A stretch of DNA of 31,336 nt from JAHWKV01 sp040905365 (GTDB taxonomy: Bacteria > Actinomycetota > CADDZG01 > JAHWKV01), in contig JBBDRQ010000049.1 of assembly GCA_040905365.1 (NCBI GenBank), forward strand, positions 1 to 31,336, read 5' to 3'. The position numbers and the translations under genes were made by a program. The notes beneath the pieces are model-generated. The model saw only the letters and a list, made by a program, of their open reading frames with translations. It made no database searches and was not told where the DNA came from. Below are positions 1-8,435 of this stretch, in pieces (position 1 is the stretch's first letter; each line of letters opens with the position of its first letter).

Positions 1-2788
1 CGAATTCGCCCTTAACCTGGGTGCGGGGGACCGCGCTCAGGGCAGCTTGCAGAAGCGATCTGAGGCGATCGTCCTCACCCAGACCGGTACGCCGCAGCCA
101 GGCCTGCGATGCCGCCACCCCTTCTTCGTCGAAAACCAGCATTAGCGCATGCAACTGGTCGATCGCGCTCGGCCACTCGTTGTCATCGGGATCCAACGTA
201 CGCATCGATCGCCTCTGAGCAGGACTGAGGAGCATGACGGTGCCGCTCTTAGCCTGCACCAGCCCAGCCTGCTTGGAGACTTCCTCCAGCTCAAGGTTGG
301 TGGCTATACACAGCTTCAGCGCCTCGCCGGAGGGGAACTCGGCGGCCTCAAAGTCGCTCCACGCCAGCAGCCAAAAATCGGTTAGCCTGTCGAACTGCAC
401 GTCCCGCCCGCCCAGCAAGTCGGCCTTTTTCAGCTTGGCCACCTCGGCCCGCGCCAGATTAAGCGCTACGTCAGGCCGCAACACTTCCGTCTCGCCCTGC
501 ACATCCAGCTCGCCGGTGTACACCGGCCAGTTCCGGGACAGAACCGACAGCGAGGGGCCGTAAGTTGCAATCGACAGGTCAACCCCGCGAATGCCCATTT
601 TCGAGAATCGGTCGGCGTTGGTTCTGGCTACCGCAGCAACCTCATCCTTGATGTCGGCCCAGTACGCGGGCGCCGTGGACTCGCGCTTGCGGCACGTAAG
701 GAGGATCGTAGACTGCGCCGCATTCTTCTTGGCCTGGTGCAACGAATGCTCCGATTCAGTGTGCACCGGCCAAGACGACAAGATCGCGAAGCCTGATTCC
801 AACAGCGCCGACCCAAGAGTGTCCCAGGCATCCACACGCTTGTGCGTAAACATCACGGTCATCGTCCCATCGCCTTTGAGCACGCGGTGAGCCTCGCGAA
901 AGCACTCGATGAGAAGGCGTTCATACTGCTCGTCGGCCAGCTCAGACGCCGTCTTCGACCCGGGGACCCGTTTCCCACGGCCAGAATGCGTTGCAAGTTC
1001 GGAGTACAGCGACGCATTTGCCACGGCTTCGGCTTGCTTGTCGGAGACGGGTAGGTCACACAACTCCGGCCAGGTCTCTCGCAGCGCGCGTCTTAGCCAA
1101 ACCAGAAAAAAATCAGAGCACTCCCCATACATCACATTGTCGTAATAGGGCGGATCGGTGATAACGGCATCAATAGAGCTGTCCGGTAGTGGAAGCGATT
1201 GCGCCTTGGATCGCAGCACTACCGGGCTAGGTGGCGAATCACCGCCCGCCGACCGCGCTAACCGCGCTATGCCCCTATAGGAGTCTTGCACTTGCGACAG
1301 AGTCCACTGGAGCAAAGCGGCCGCCCCGTCGAACTCGGCGAAGGACCACTTGAAGGCGAAGTCGTGTCGGTCAAACGTGTTGCGAACAACCCCACGCGAC
1401 GCATGCCAACTAGAAAGGCGGCTGTTGTAGTCAACGGCCTTGTCCAGCGCGAACGCCAGATAAAGCGACAACGCCCTTACCTCGGTTTCGGACAGCTCGG
1501 CACGGGCCTCGGCGACGATACGATGGAGTTCCTCCAGAGCGGTGCAAGCGCTGAGCAGCTGACGATCCGTGAACATCTTGCGCCACATGTCCAGGCCCAT
1601 ATTCCGCGGCTCGCGGGTCTTGGCGCCCGGGAGAATTGGATCGTTGGGAACCAGGTCCGCGACCTCCCAGCCGGGGAGGCGAACCGCCAGCTCCTTGCTT
1701 GCCGCCTCAACGGCGTCAAGGTCGGCCTGCGACGGCTCCCGAAACTGCCGGCCCCGAGCCACCAGGCGCGTAACCGAAACTGCAAGCATCATCTCGTCGA
1801 GGTTGCCAGCCTTGGCCTGGGCCCTGATGTACGCCCCGTCAAAGGACTCGTGGGTCCAGATGCTGATGCCGGTCCCCCGCTTGTAGGTAGAGCGGGCACC
1901 GTAGGTCTTGGCGTCATCGCCCTGCACCACCACTGGGGTGACCTGACCGTTGGCGCGGTTCACATCAAGCCGCACGGCAACCTTGCGCTTGTCGTCCCTG
2001 GCAAGCCAAAAGTCGGGTGCAAGCGGCGTGGGGCGCCCGGTGGTCGGGCACGGCACCGTGTGCGCCCATATGTAGCCAGCAATGCTGGCCTCTTGATCTT
2101 GCTTGGGAAAGAAGGGCTTCAGACGCTTGCCGACCCGCGAAGCCCATAGGTCACCCCAGACGCCTATCTTCTTAGAAAAGTCTTCGCCCAGCTCGGCCGG
2201 CAGGCGAACCGTGCCGTGCAAGATGGCTGCCGCCACGGGATTGAGCTCACCCGCTACCGCCTCGCATCCGTATCTTGCAGCCTCAAACGGTATCGAGCCT
2301 CCGCCGGCAAAGGGATCGAGCACGGTGGGAACGCCGTCTATCTCGGTGCGCAAGGAAGCCAAGCGGTGAATACGCGCGACGGTCTGCCTGTCAGGCGTGA
2401 CCGTAAACGCTCGCTTATACCCGTAACCGCCGTCCGCAAGCTTTTCTCCGGTAATGCGCGCCTCGGCAATCCTGCGTCGGCCAGCAACAGGGTCGCCCAT
2501 GATGCCCATGGACTTTACAAACCAAGCCCGGTACTGCTCCTCGCCCTCGGGAAACTCGGCACTAAGGGACTCCAGCGCGCGCCTGGCGACGGGATCGTTG
2601 GCTTCCTCGGCCGTCGGCCAAGCCGGCAACAACGATGCCACCACCGCGGCGCGGGATGCGGTAAGCGGCCGGCGCGCCCACCATACGTGCAGTCTGCTAT
2701 TAGGGGGCTTCTTTGCAGCACTCGCGTCCCGCAAACTCTCAGCGCCAATCGTCTCCGCAGGGATCCAGTGCTCGATAAAACTTCGCAT
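1..2788 (-). CDS. DUF1156 (COG1743) DNA methyltransferase, 3' end missing
   Basis: Predicted S-adenosylmethionine-dependent DNA methyltransferase of the DUF1156/COG1743 family. About 929 codons are open from an ATG at 2788 to the left edge with no internal stop. The N-terminus has the family's LH-x-WWARRPL motif (residues 33-42). A SAM-binding motif DPFAGGG is at 158-164 and a catalytic DPPYYDN motif at 545-551. The family's usual zinc ribbon is reduced: around residues 243-258 only one Cys (TVPCPTTGRPTPLAP) remains where paired cysteines are expected. The start overlaps the previous gene's stop as TGATG, indicating translational coupling, and no clear Shine-Dalgarno is needed. DUF1156 enzymes are known companions of DUF499 ATPases in predicted defence loci, where the methylase is thought to mark self DNA; that role is inferred here. 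The last bases at the window edge are probably vector. Confidence 0.9.
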   Translation of the reverse strand, partial: MRSFIEHWIPAETIGAESLRDASAAKKPPNSRLHVWWARRPLTASRAAVVASLLPAWPTAEEANDPVARRALESLSAEFPEGEEQYRAWFVKSMGIMGDPVAGRRRIAEARITGEKLADGGYGYKRAFTVTPDRQTVARIHRLASLRTEIDGVPTVLDPFAGGGSIPFEAARYGCEAVAGELNPVAAAILHGTVRLPAELGEDFSKKIGVWGDLWASRVGKRLKPFFPKQDQEASIAGYIWAHTVPCPTTGRPTPLAPDFWLARDDKRKVAVRLDVNRANGQVTPVVVQGDDAKTYGARSTYKRGTGISIWTHESFDGAYIRAQAKAGNLDEMMLAVSVTRLVARGRQFREPSQADLDAVEAASKELAVRLPGWEVADLVPNDPILPGAKTREPRNMGLDMWRKMFTDRQLLSACTALEELHRIVAEARAELSETEVRALSLYLAFALDKAVDYNSRLSSWHASRGVVRNTFDRHDFAFKWSFAEFDGAAALLQWTLSQVQDSYRGIARLARSAGGDSPPSPVVLRSKAQSLPLPDSSIDAVITDPPYYDNVMYGECSDFFLVWLRRALRETWPELCDLPVSDKQAEAVANASLYSELATHSGRGKRVPGSKTASELADEQYERLLIECFREAHRVLKGDGTMTVMFTHKRVDAWDTLGSALLESGFAILSSWPVHTESEHSLHQAKKNAAQSTILLTCRKRESTAPAYWADIKDEVAAVARTNADRFSKMGIRGVDLSIATYGPSLSVLSRNWPVYTGELDVQGETEVLRPDVALNLARAEVAKLKKADLLGGRDVQFDRLTDFWLLAWSDFEAAEFPSGEALKLCIATNLELEEVSKQAGLVQAKSGTVMLLSPAQRRSMRTLDPDDNEWPSAIDQLHALMLVFDEEGVAASQAWLRRTGLGEDDRLRSLLQAALSAVPRTQVKGEF
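2..13. other. Probable TOPO cloning-vector/linker remnant
   Basis: The window begins with one base followed by GAATTCGCCCTT. This is the 12-base EcoRI-containing flank that borders inserts in TOPO TA-type vectors (established knowledge of those vectors). The preceding C also fits the variant in which a NotI site abuts it. A 12-base match exactly at a sequence end is unlikely by chance. If it is vector, the last four codons of the DUF1156 gene that I can read (K-G-E-F) are not native and the genomic sequence begins near base 14. Confidence 0.7.
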
Positions 2789-3213
2789 CACACGCAGCTG
2801 CGTCGATCATCATTTGAGAGCAGCAACCTCAGTGCCCGCAATCCGCGGGGCCTGGAGGCACGCGCGTACCAATAAGCGGCCTCCTCGGTGCTCATCATCT
2901 CGATCCCGTCGGCAATCTCATCCGGCCGATCGATTCTTCGAAGTGGCTGCAGGGCCGCCAGAAGCAACCACGCGTGGGCGCCGGTCGTTTGCTCCAACTC
3001 GATGGGTCGGTTGCCGGTCCAGCCACGCGTGGTGACTCCCCCGGCGCTCAAAATGCCCCAAAGCCGCGGGGACACCAAGCTGGCTTTCAAGCCGTTCAAA
3101 TTGATACTCGGTACACCGTTGCAGCCCTCGACGTCGAGCTCGATTGAGTGGACCCGGCCGGTCTCGTCCCGGCCGACGGTCAGCAAGAACCGCTCCGCTA
3201 TTGGGCTGCGCAT
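2788..3213 (-). CDS. Small uncharacterised protein between DUF499 and DUF1156
   Basis: A 141-residue protein with no motif I recognise with certainty. It may belong to a small domain-of-unknown-function family (possibly DUF7680) seen beside DUF1156/DUF499 genes, but I hold that weakly. I chose the ATG at 3213 over an upstream in-frame start at 3249. It overlaps the DUF499 stop as TGATG, and a GAGGA-like ribosome site lies a few bases upstream. Its own stop again overlaps the DUF1156 start as TGATG, so the three genes form a tightly coupled operon and are probably made in fixed ratio. The sequence alternates beta-like stretches (FLLTVG, SIELDVEG) with a helical C-terminus and no transmembrane segment. 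This would suit a cytoplasmic adaptor or subunit of the ATPase-methylase complex, which is inference only. Confidence 0.75.
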   Translation of the reverse strand: MRSPIAERFLLTVGRDETGRVHSIELDVEGCNGVPSINLNGLKASLVSPRLWGILSAGGVTTRGWTGNRPIELEQTTGAHAWLLLAALQPLRRIDRPDEIADGIEMMSTEEAAYWYARASRPRGLRALRLLLSNDDRRSCV

Positions 3214-6176
3214 CAGGCACCATCCTCTGTCACGAACCGGACCTGACAAGCTGCCGGCCCCGTGGAGCGTGCACGCTCCGAAACGTCTTGGATCTGTTGA
3301 CCACTCAATTCCGCGGCAGGATCGAAGACCGCCCGCACACTGCTCCTAAGGACCGCCGGGCGCCCTTGAAGTACCTGCTGCACGGTCGCCTTGAGCGACT
3401 GGTAGTCGGCCGCAACACCCCGGTACCGGACCAGCAATTGATGCTGGGGGTTGGCCATCTCGGACTGTACGTCGATGTCGTACTCCAAACCCACCCCCTG
3501 GATGCCCTCCGGAACCATTGCCAGCAGCCGCGCCAACTCCGGCCCGCCACCGGATCCGTTGTGCTCGATCGAAATAGTGAGCTCCTTAAGGCGTTTTTGG
3601 CCCGAGTCGATAGCAGCTTGCCTAACCTCGGCCAGAGCAACGGCAGCCGCTCCCTGAGAAGAATAGGCGTCCTCTGGAATTGGCGCCGCAGCAAGCGCCT
3701 CGCAACCTTCGGCCCCGTGCACCTTGCCACACATCGGACAGGCCACCGGCGCCGGCGGCGGAGCGCTACCCAGAGGGTGCAACAAGGTGTCTTCGGCCAA
3801 ACGAACCGGCACCTCTGGACGGGACTTCGTCGCCCATCCATCGGCGCCCCGGGTGGGGTCATGGTACTCCCAGGCCCCCTTGCGGGTACCGTCCACCACC
3901 AACCCCAAAATGCGGTCACGGTCGAGCACCATCTTGAGGTCGGTGCGTCGCGCGAAGGCTCTAACCAACTCCATGGTGGTCTGCGGTGACTCGAAAAACT
4001 GGCCCAGCTTGGACTTTATGAATGCAGGGTCAAGCGGCTTGTCTCCCGCTGCCAATGTCTTCTCTCGCGCCGCCAACCAATCCACTATGGCGTCGGTTTG
4101 ATTTTGCTTTTGGGTCGCCTGCGTCACGATGTCGAGCTGGTGGCCCACCAAACCCTGCGCTTGAGGAACGTAAAGGGCGCTCAAATGATTGCAGACCGCC
4201 ACCCTGGCCTCCAGCCTCGAACTACCGTGCAGCTGACGCAGCTTCTGTTGGTTTTCCTGCGACAGCTGGGAGCGGACTTCTGTGTTGTCCCACAGGGACT
4301 CCCGTGCCAGATGCGCCCGCACCGTTGCAATCATCGCCTCATGCCGGCTCTCGACCGGTGCCAGGATAACCAGGCGATTGCGATAGGTACGATTTCCTCC
4401 CGCGGGAGTCCTTTCCCACAGCGCCCGTACCCGGTCAGGTACAGCGCCGGTAGGATCCGAAACACATAGCTCGTCCCAGTGCAACACCACCAGGTACGCC
4501 TGATCGTCGTGATCGCCGACGTCATCTCCGCGCCAAGTCCGACGAACCTTAAGGGCAGAGTCACGAAACAACTCCTCAAGAATGGCCTGAGCTCGCTCCT
4601 TGACCTTTCCCATGGGAATTCGCTGAGCCTCGTCCTGGATCAGCTTCACCAGCGAGGCCTCGGTGGAGAATCGCAGGCCCCGGGCGTCGGTGTGCAGATA
4701 CCAGCAGTAGTGCTCAAGTGTGTCGAGAGCTTTGGAGAGTATCGCCGGATCATCGCCCGGCTCCAGCACGGCAACCACTAGCTCTCCCGCCGGCGTGCCG
4801 GCAACGTCGGCCGTCAGCGAGTACAGATATGCAGCGATAGCCAGCCTGCGCGCGTACGCCTGTCCCATCTTGGCGTCGACCTTCTCTGCATTGGACGGTT
4901 CACCGCCAGGTTGGGAGGCAATGTCCGCCCGCACGACCGGCTCAAAGCGCTCTCTATCCAGTCTAGAGGTGAGCTCCTCTACTATTTCCGGGGCCGAAAG
5001 ATCTAGATGGTGCAGATGCAGCAACTCCACTCCCTCGGCCCTGGTGCTCCACAGATTGCGTATTGCGCGCGCCAACAATCGCAAGGCACCCCGCGTACGC
5101 TGGAAATTTGGGATCGTCGACAGACGTTTGTCCAGAACACGGATGAGTGCAGGATGAAAGGGGTAAGCATGCTCTATCTCCGCGATCCAGGCGCCCGACA
5201 TGGCCGACTCAGGGAGGTCTATCCCCTTTCGCACAGCTTCTTCTGCGACCTTGACGTAGCGCTGAGCTACCTCCTTGGTTGCGCTACGGTCAATGCGGGA
5301 GAAGAGCCGACGGGCCAATATCTGAGGTAGGTCCGCCTCCTCGGAAGGCCGGATTATGTGCTCCTTGCGAGCCATCAAAGAACGCGCTTCGGTCAGCGCA
5401 TCCAACATCGACTGGGTAGAGGATCCGTAGGCAGCGGCGGTTTGGGTGATGGTCATCACAAGAGCAGACGACGCCTCCGCTGAGACCGCCTCCATAATTG
5501 CCATCAGAAACGCAGTGGTCTGCTTCGCCAGAGTGCTCTCCCCCACCGTGACGCCGTCCGCAACCTGCAAGTAGCGGGCTAACTCGTCGATGAGGATCAT
5601 CGAGGGCTTGCCGTCCAGCACTCTGCGCAACGCTTGGGCACCCGGCGCCGTCAGCGCCCGGTCATCGGAACTCACGTGGGCATAGGCATCCGGTCCTCCG
5701 AGCTGCAGGGCCAGGTGTCCCCACAAAGTTTTCGGCCGGATACCCTGCCTTTCAGCAAATGAGGTGGCGCCGGTACCCGTACCAACAAATACCGCTACTT
5801 GCTCTACCGGTTGCCTGGGCAACAGTGCCGGATCCATGAATTCAGATGCCTGCTCATGAGCGAACCCACCACTCACGGCGTGGTAGAGCGCGATGAGATT
5901 GTGGGTCTTGCCTCCCCCAAGGTTTTCCTCGAGGCGAATCACCGGAGCAGCGTCAGGCTTGCCCCCACCCACTCGACCCAAGACTTCATTTAGAAGTTGC
6001 TTCAACCCCGCCGAGGGATGAGTGGATCCAAAAAAAGTTTCCGGATCTCCGTAGGCATCCGGAGCGGTCCCGGCCGCCACCTCATCCAAGCTGGCCGCAA
6101 AGATCGCCTCGGTCAGCGTCCCCTCAAGGACCTCGGGCCGGGGCGTAGCTGCTTCATAAAGAGAGGTTCCTGGCAC
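3213..6176 (-). CDS. DUF499 AAA+-like ATPase of a predicted DNA-modification defence system
   Basis: A 987-residue protein with the DUF499 signature. It opens with the family's characteristic A-T-P-x-x-x-V-L-E-G segment and the Walker A-like loop NLGGGKTH at about residues 85-92. Walker B (MILIDE) lies at about 193-198, followed by a long helical body. A Cys-rich stretch CPMCGKVHGAEGC near residues 811-823 could bind metal. I prefer the GTG at 6176, which has GAAGGAG five bases upstream, over the GTG at 6200, which has no ribosome site. DUF499 proteins occur with DUF1156 methylases, helicases and PLD-type nucleases in defence islands (established from comparative genomics). The ATPase probably drives DNA- or protein-complex remodelling, but its exact role is not established here. 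It is the first gene of the coupled operon. Confidence 0.9.
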   Translation of the reverse strand: MPGTSLYEAATPRPEVLEGTLTEAIFAASLDEVAAGTAPDAYGDPETFFGSTHPSAGLKQLLNEVLGRVGGGKPDAAPVIRLEENLGGGKTHNLIALYHAVSGGFAHEQASEFMDPALLPRQPVEQVAVFVGTGTGATSFAERQGIRPKTLWGHLALQLGGPDAYAHVSSDDRALTAPGAQALRRVLDGKPSMILIDELARYLQVADGVTVGESTLAKQTTAFLMAIMEAVSAEASSALVMTITQTAAAYGSSTQSMLDALTEARSLMARKEHIIRPSEEADLPQILARRLFSRIDRSATKEVAQRYVKVAEEAVRKGIDLPESAMSGAWIAEIEHAYPFHPALIRVLDKRLSTIPNFQRTRGALRLLARAIRNLWSTRAEGVELLHLHHLDLSAPEIVEELTSRLDRERFEPVVRADIASQPGGEPSNAEKVDAKMGQAYARRLAIAAYLYSLTADVAGTPAGELVVAVLEPGDDPAILSKALDTLEHYCWYLHTDARGLRFSTEASLVKLIQDEAQRIPMGKVKERAQAILEELFRDSALKVRRTWRGDDVGDHDDQAYLVVLHWDELCVSDPTGAVPDRVRALWERTPAGGNRTYRNRLVILAPVESRHEAMIATVRAHLARESLWDNTEVRSQLSQENQQKLRQLHGSSRLEARVAVCNHLSALYVPQAQGLVGHQLDIVTQATQKQNQTDAIVDWLAAREKTLAAGDKPLDPAFIKSKLGQFFESPQTTMELVRAFARRTDLKMVLDRDRILGLVVDGTRKGAWEYHDPTRGADGWATKSRPEVPVRLAEDTLLHPLGSAPPPAPVACPMCGKVHGAEGCEALAAAPIPEDAYSSQGAAAVALAEVRQAAIDSGQKRLKELTISIEHNGSGGGPELARLLAMVPEGIQGVGLEYDIDVQSEMANPQHQLLVRYRGVAADYQSLKATVQQVLQGRPAVLRSSVRAVFDPAAELSGQQIQDVSERARSTGPAACQVRFVTEDGA

Positions 6177-6200
6177 CGATGCTCCTTCGCCGGGGTGCAC

Positions 6201-6595
6201 ATTACGGAGGGGAAGTAGTCCTTTCCGATTCTAGACCCCATCAGTGACAGACCAAAGGGTCGATCTGGCAGGAATAGGCCCTCGATCGGCTTGCCAAAAC
6301 CGGCAAGCGCGTTCCTGGTCGGCGCGGATTGAGCTCTTCTACCCCTTTGCTCGGTCCTCGGCATCATTAGCCAATCGGTGCCATCCATCCACCTCCGCGT
6401 ACAAGACCAAATACTGATTATCCGATACTGTATGTTGTGGTCGCCATACCTTAAGATACAATATGTTGCGTTAGACATTCACCTCTTAGTAGAATCTAGC
6501 AAGCTCGTATGAGTATTGAAAAGGATGCCGTCTGACGTCGACAGCCGTGGAATCGGATCGAGTCCATACTCTGGATGCAAGCTGGGAGTCCTGTG
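6201..6595. promoter_or_regulatory. Divergent AT-rich intergenic region with direct repeats
   Basis: This gap separates the minus-strand DUF499 operon from the plus-strand small membrane protein, so it must hold both promoters. The stretch 6400-6480 is clearly AT-richer than its surroundings. Two near-identical 14-mers, GATACTGTATGTTG (6424-6437) and GATACAATATGTTG (6455-6468), match at 12 of 14 positions and start 31 bp apart, about three helical turns. A shorter ATACTG copy is at 6411. Same-face spacing suggests an operator for a dimeric or cooperative regulator. The regulator is not identified and I could not assign convincing -35/-10 boxes. Confidence 0.4.
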
Positions 6596-7282
6596 ATGGA
6601 TATTGCGGGCAAGGGATCATTGTCCAAGAAGCTGCTTAGAGTTGCCAAAGGCATTTGGGAGATATGGCAAGCATTTACTGCTCTCAACCTTTGGGGGAAA
6701 CTGACACCAGCACTGTCCGGCATAGCCATTGGCGGAACCGCCATTTGGGAAGAATCTACTATCGCTGCGTCGCTAGTGCTGGGTCTCTTGGGCGCTCTAA
6801 TAACCGTCCTTTTGCTGGGCGCTTCGAAACAACAACGGCGGAGAACTCCAAATACGCAAGCTACGCACCGCTCACCTCCAATTCCGCCTGCAACAGCCCA
6901 ACCAGACGTCCGTCCGGAGTCGACGGGAGCATTTAATGTCAACGGTCGAGCGCCTGCACAACCAACGGGGCTCAACCAGCGGGGAAGGATCTGGCAAGAC
7001 CTTTATATCGAGGGCTGGCGACTCAAAGAAGGTTTGACCGATTTGTTTAGAGCAAGGGGTCCTGGATTCCTTGCGACCACGACTAAGGAACAAATCGATG
7101 ACTGGGAGAAACGGGTAACTGCCTGTGTGATTGATGACCCAGAAAAACTTGCAATTTTTGAGGGACACGGACCAACAAGCTTTCCAGATATCGCATCAGT
7201 CGGATTGAACTACCACGTTAGGAATATGGAATATCGACTACAGGCCCTCAAGCGGATCATCAACCAATTCGGACGAGTTTAG
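6596..7282 (+). CDS. Small membrane protein of unknown function in the defence region
   Basis: A 228-residue protein starting at the ATG at 6596. This start has GGGAG seven bases upstream, while the in-frame ATG at 6575 has no ribosome site. The N-terminal 30 residues are amphipathic and basic. A weak hydrophobic segment at about 36-50 and a strong one at about 56-76 are followed by a basic stop-transfer cluster (KQQRRR). A Pro/Thr-rich linker then leads to a soluble C-terminal domain of about 110 residues. No catalytic motif is visible. Its base composition is lower in GC than the right-hand genes, and it is divergent from the DUF499 operon and next to insertion-sequence debris. Membrane proteins of this layout serve as effectors in several defence systems, but nothing in this sequence proves that role. 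Confidence 0.65.
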   Translation: MDIAGKGSLSKKLLRVAKGIWEIWQAFTALNLWGKLTPALSGIAIGGTAIWEESTIAASLVLGLLGALITVLLLGASKQQRRRTPNTQATHRSPPIPPATAQPDVRPESTGAFNVNGRAPAQPTGLNQRGRIWQDLYIEGWRLKEGLTDLFRARGPGFLATTTKEQIDDWEKRVTACVIDDPEKLAIFEGHGPTSFPDIASVGLNYHVRNMEYRLQALKRIINQFGRV

Positions 7283-7399
7283 TTTCCAAATCGGACGATC
7301 CTTAGTCCAAGTTTCTGGACGCACCTGACCCAGACACGGACGCGATCACGCAACTGCTCAGCGGGGCAATCTCGGTTCGGGCACCCCATAGGTTTCGCG

Positions 7400-7560
7400 C
7401 TGCAGGCCCAGATCCGCAGGGACTCGACCCCGACTGTCGACGCCCGCTCCGAGTTGACGAGCTACCCGGGGAATTACCCCGTGCCCGTTGCACCCCTGCT
7501 CCTCGATGGCCTCGGCGACCGTCCTCTTACTGCCCGCTCGCGCGTCTCGGCGGGTTACCG
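7400..7560 (-). pseudogene. Decayed IS3-family transposase orfA fragment
   Basis: On the minus strand three overlapping frames together read like the N-terminus of an IS3-type OrfA. One frame gives PAETRERAVR (near 7554-7525), the next AEAIEEQG..HGVIPRVARQLG, and a third GVESLRIW (near 7408). In an intact element these form one continuous helix-turn-helix domain, so at least two frameshifts have occurred. No matching downstream part and no terminal inverted repeats were found. It is a dead remnant. Confidence 0.6.
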
Positions 7561-8004
7561 CTTGGCTGAAGGGCGTGAGACATGGCTTCATGATCGCCAA
7601 GTTCATGAGCCTCCACCAGACCCAGGGCGGTTCAGGTCACCTACAGCTTGTCGTCCAGGCAATGGCCCACCTACAAGATCGGTTCGATTTTAGGCTATGT
7701 CCAACCACAGGCCTAATCATGCAGGGCCGGTGTCACCCGTCTTGGTACGCGTCCTGGCCACCTGCTTGTAAACACCGATTTTGCAGAAAGTGCACTTATA
7801 GGTCTCGTATGGATAGAGAACAACCGGAAGAACCGCTCCGGGAGTACCCCATGAATTGGGCTAGAAATTTCGGGATCTCTGTCAAAGAGTCAGATACACC
7901 GCACGCGGCAGTGAAAATCCGATGGTCAGCCAGCCTTTCTGACGTTCCTGTCGCCAAGCGGTTGACTTGGGAAACTCACATTTGCTGGACCATTTTCAGG
8001 GGAT

Positions 8005-8230
8005 CTCGTCATAAGAACGGTCCGCGAAGAATGTGTGGACTGCAATGCTCATATTCGGGCGTCGCCATCCGATTCGGGTCCTGCGTCTAATCGAACACTA
8101 CAATCGGGAGAGGTCACACCGAAGCCGTGGGCTGAGTCCGCCACTGGATTCTGCGGAGAGGGCAGGTCGACCCACACCCAAATCATCATCGATCTGCCGG
8201 AGGGATGGCTCCATGAGTACTTTCGTGGAA
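8005..8230 (+). pseudogene. Decayed integrase (rve/IS3-like) C-terminal fragment
   Basis: The plus strand shows the end of a DDE integrase core in broken frames. RTVREECVD (8014-8040) is followed, after a one-base frame change, by MLIFGRRHP...LIEHYNRERSHRSRGLSPP (about 8051-8140). After another break come ICRRD and GWLHEYF (about 8190-8225). These match the usual final part of actinobacterial IS transposases (RTVREECLD, GRRHL, HYNxxRPHRxLxLxPP, RRDxLGGLIHEY). The catalytic DDE part upstream is not recognisable. It lies just before the STAND gene on the same strand. Confidence 0.7.
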
Positions 8231-8418
8231 GACGCCGCAGGGTCGATCGAGTTCTTGAACCCTACGCCTCGCCGCCTGCAGATGACCATCTGAACGGCAC
8301 GTCTCGGAAAATGTCTCCTTGGGGCGACGTGTTGGGGCGGACGTCTTCGTAATAGTCCTCGTCGGCAGGTCGGGCTTTGATCTTCTCGCAGGTGCTGGTC
8401 TCGTACGCCTGGAGAGAA

Positions 8419-8435
8419 TATCATACACGTCTGTG
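8419..8435 (+). promoter_or_regulatory. Possible -10 box and leaderless start of the STAND gene
   Basis: TATCAT at 8419-8424 resembles a -10 hexamer and ends eight bases before the GTG at 8433. Transcription would then begin at or next to the start codon, giving a leaderless mRNA, which is common in Actinomycetota. A good -35 box is not visible. The upstream in-frame extension (8319-8432) overlaps the end of the IS debris and has no domain, which supports the GTG start. Confidence 0.35.

Larger units (their letters stand above)
7283..8432. other. Gene-poor stretch of insertion-sequence debris
   Basis: About 1.15 kb between the small membrane protein and the STAND gene has no intact gene that I can support. 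It contains the orfA fragment (minus) and integrase fragment (plus) listed separately, in opposite orientations, so at least two insertion events or a rearrangement occurred. About 7610-8000 between them shows nothing I recognise. The open frames across it lack ribosome sites and family motifs. Confidence 0.6.

Noticed and set aside
1286..2149. Long open frame on the plus strand opposite the methylase
   Set aside because: It lies entirely antisense to DUF1156, whose motifs are clear. It has no ribosome site or domain and is a GC-driven shadow.
7488..8090. 200-codon plus-strand open frame in the IS debris
   Set aside because: It has no ribosome site or domain, and its end crosses the integrase fragment out of frame.
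8319..8432. N-terminal 38-codon extension of the STAND protein
   Set aside because: It overlaps the end of the IS debris and contains no domain. The HTH begins right after the GTG at 8433, and a -10-like TATCAT precedes that GTG.
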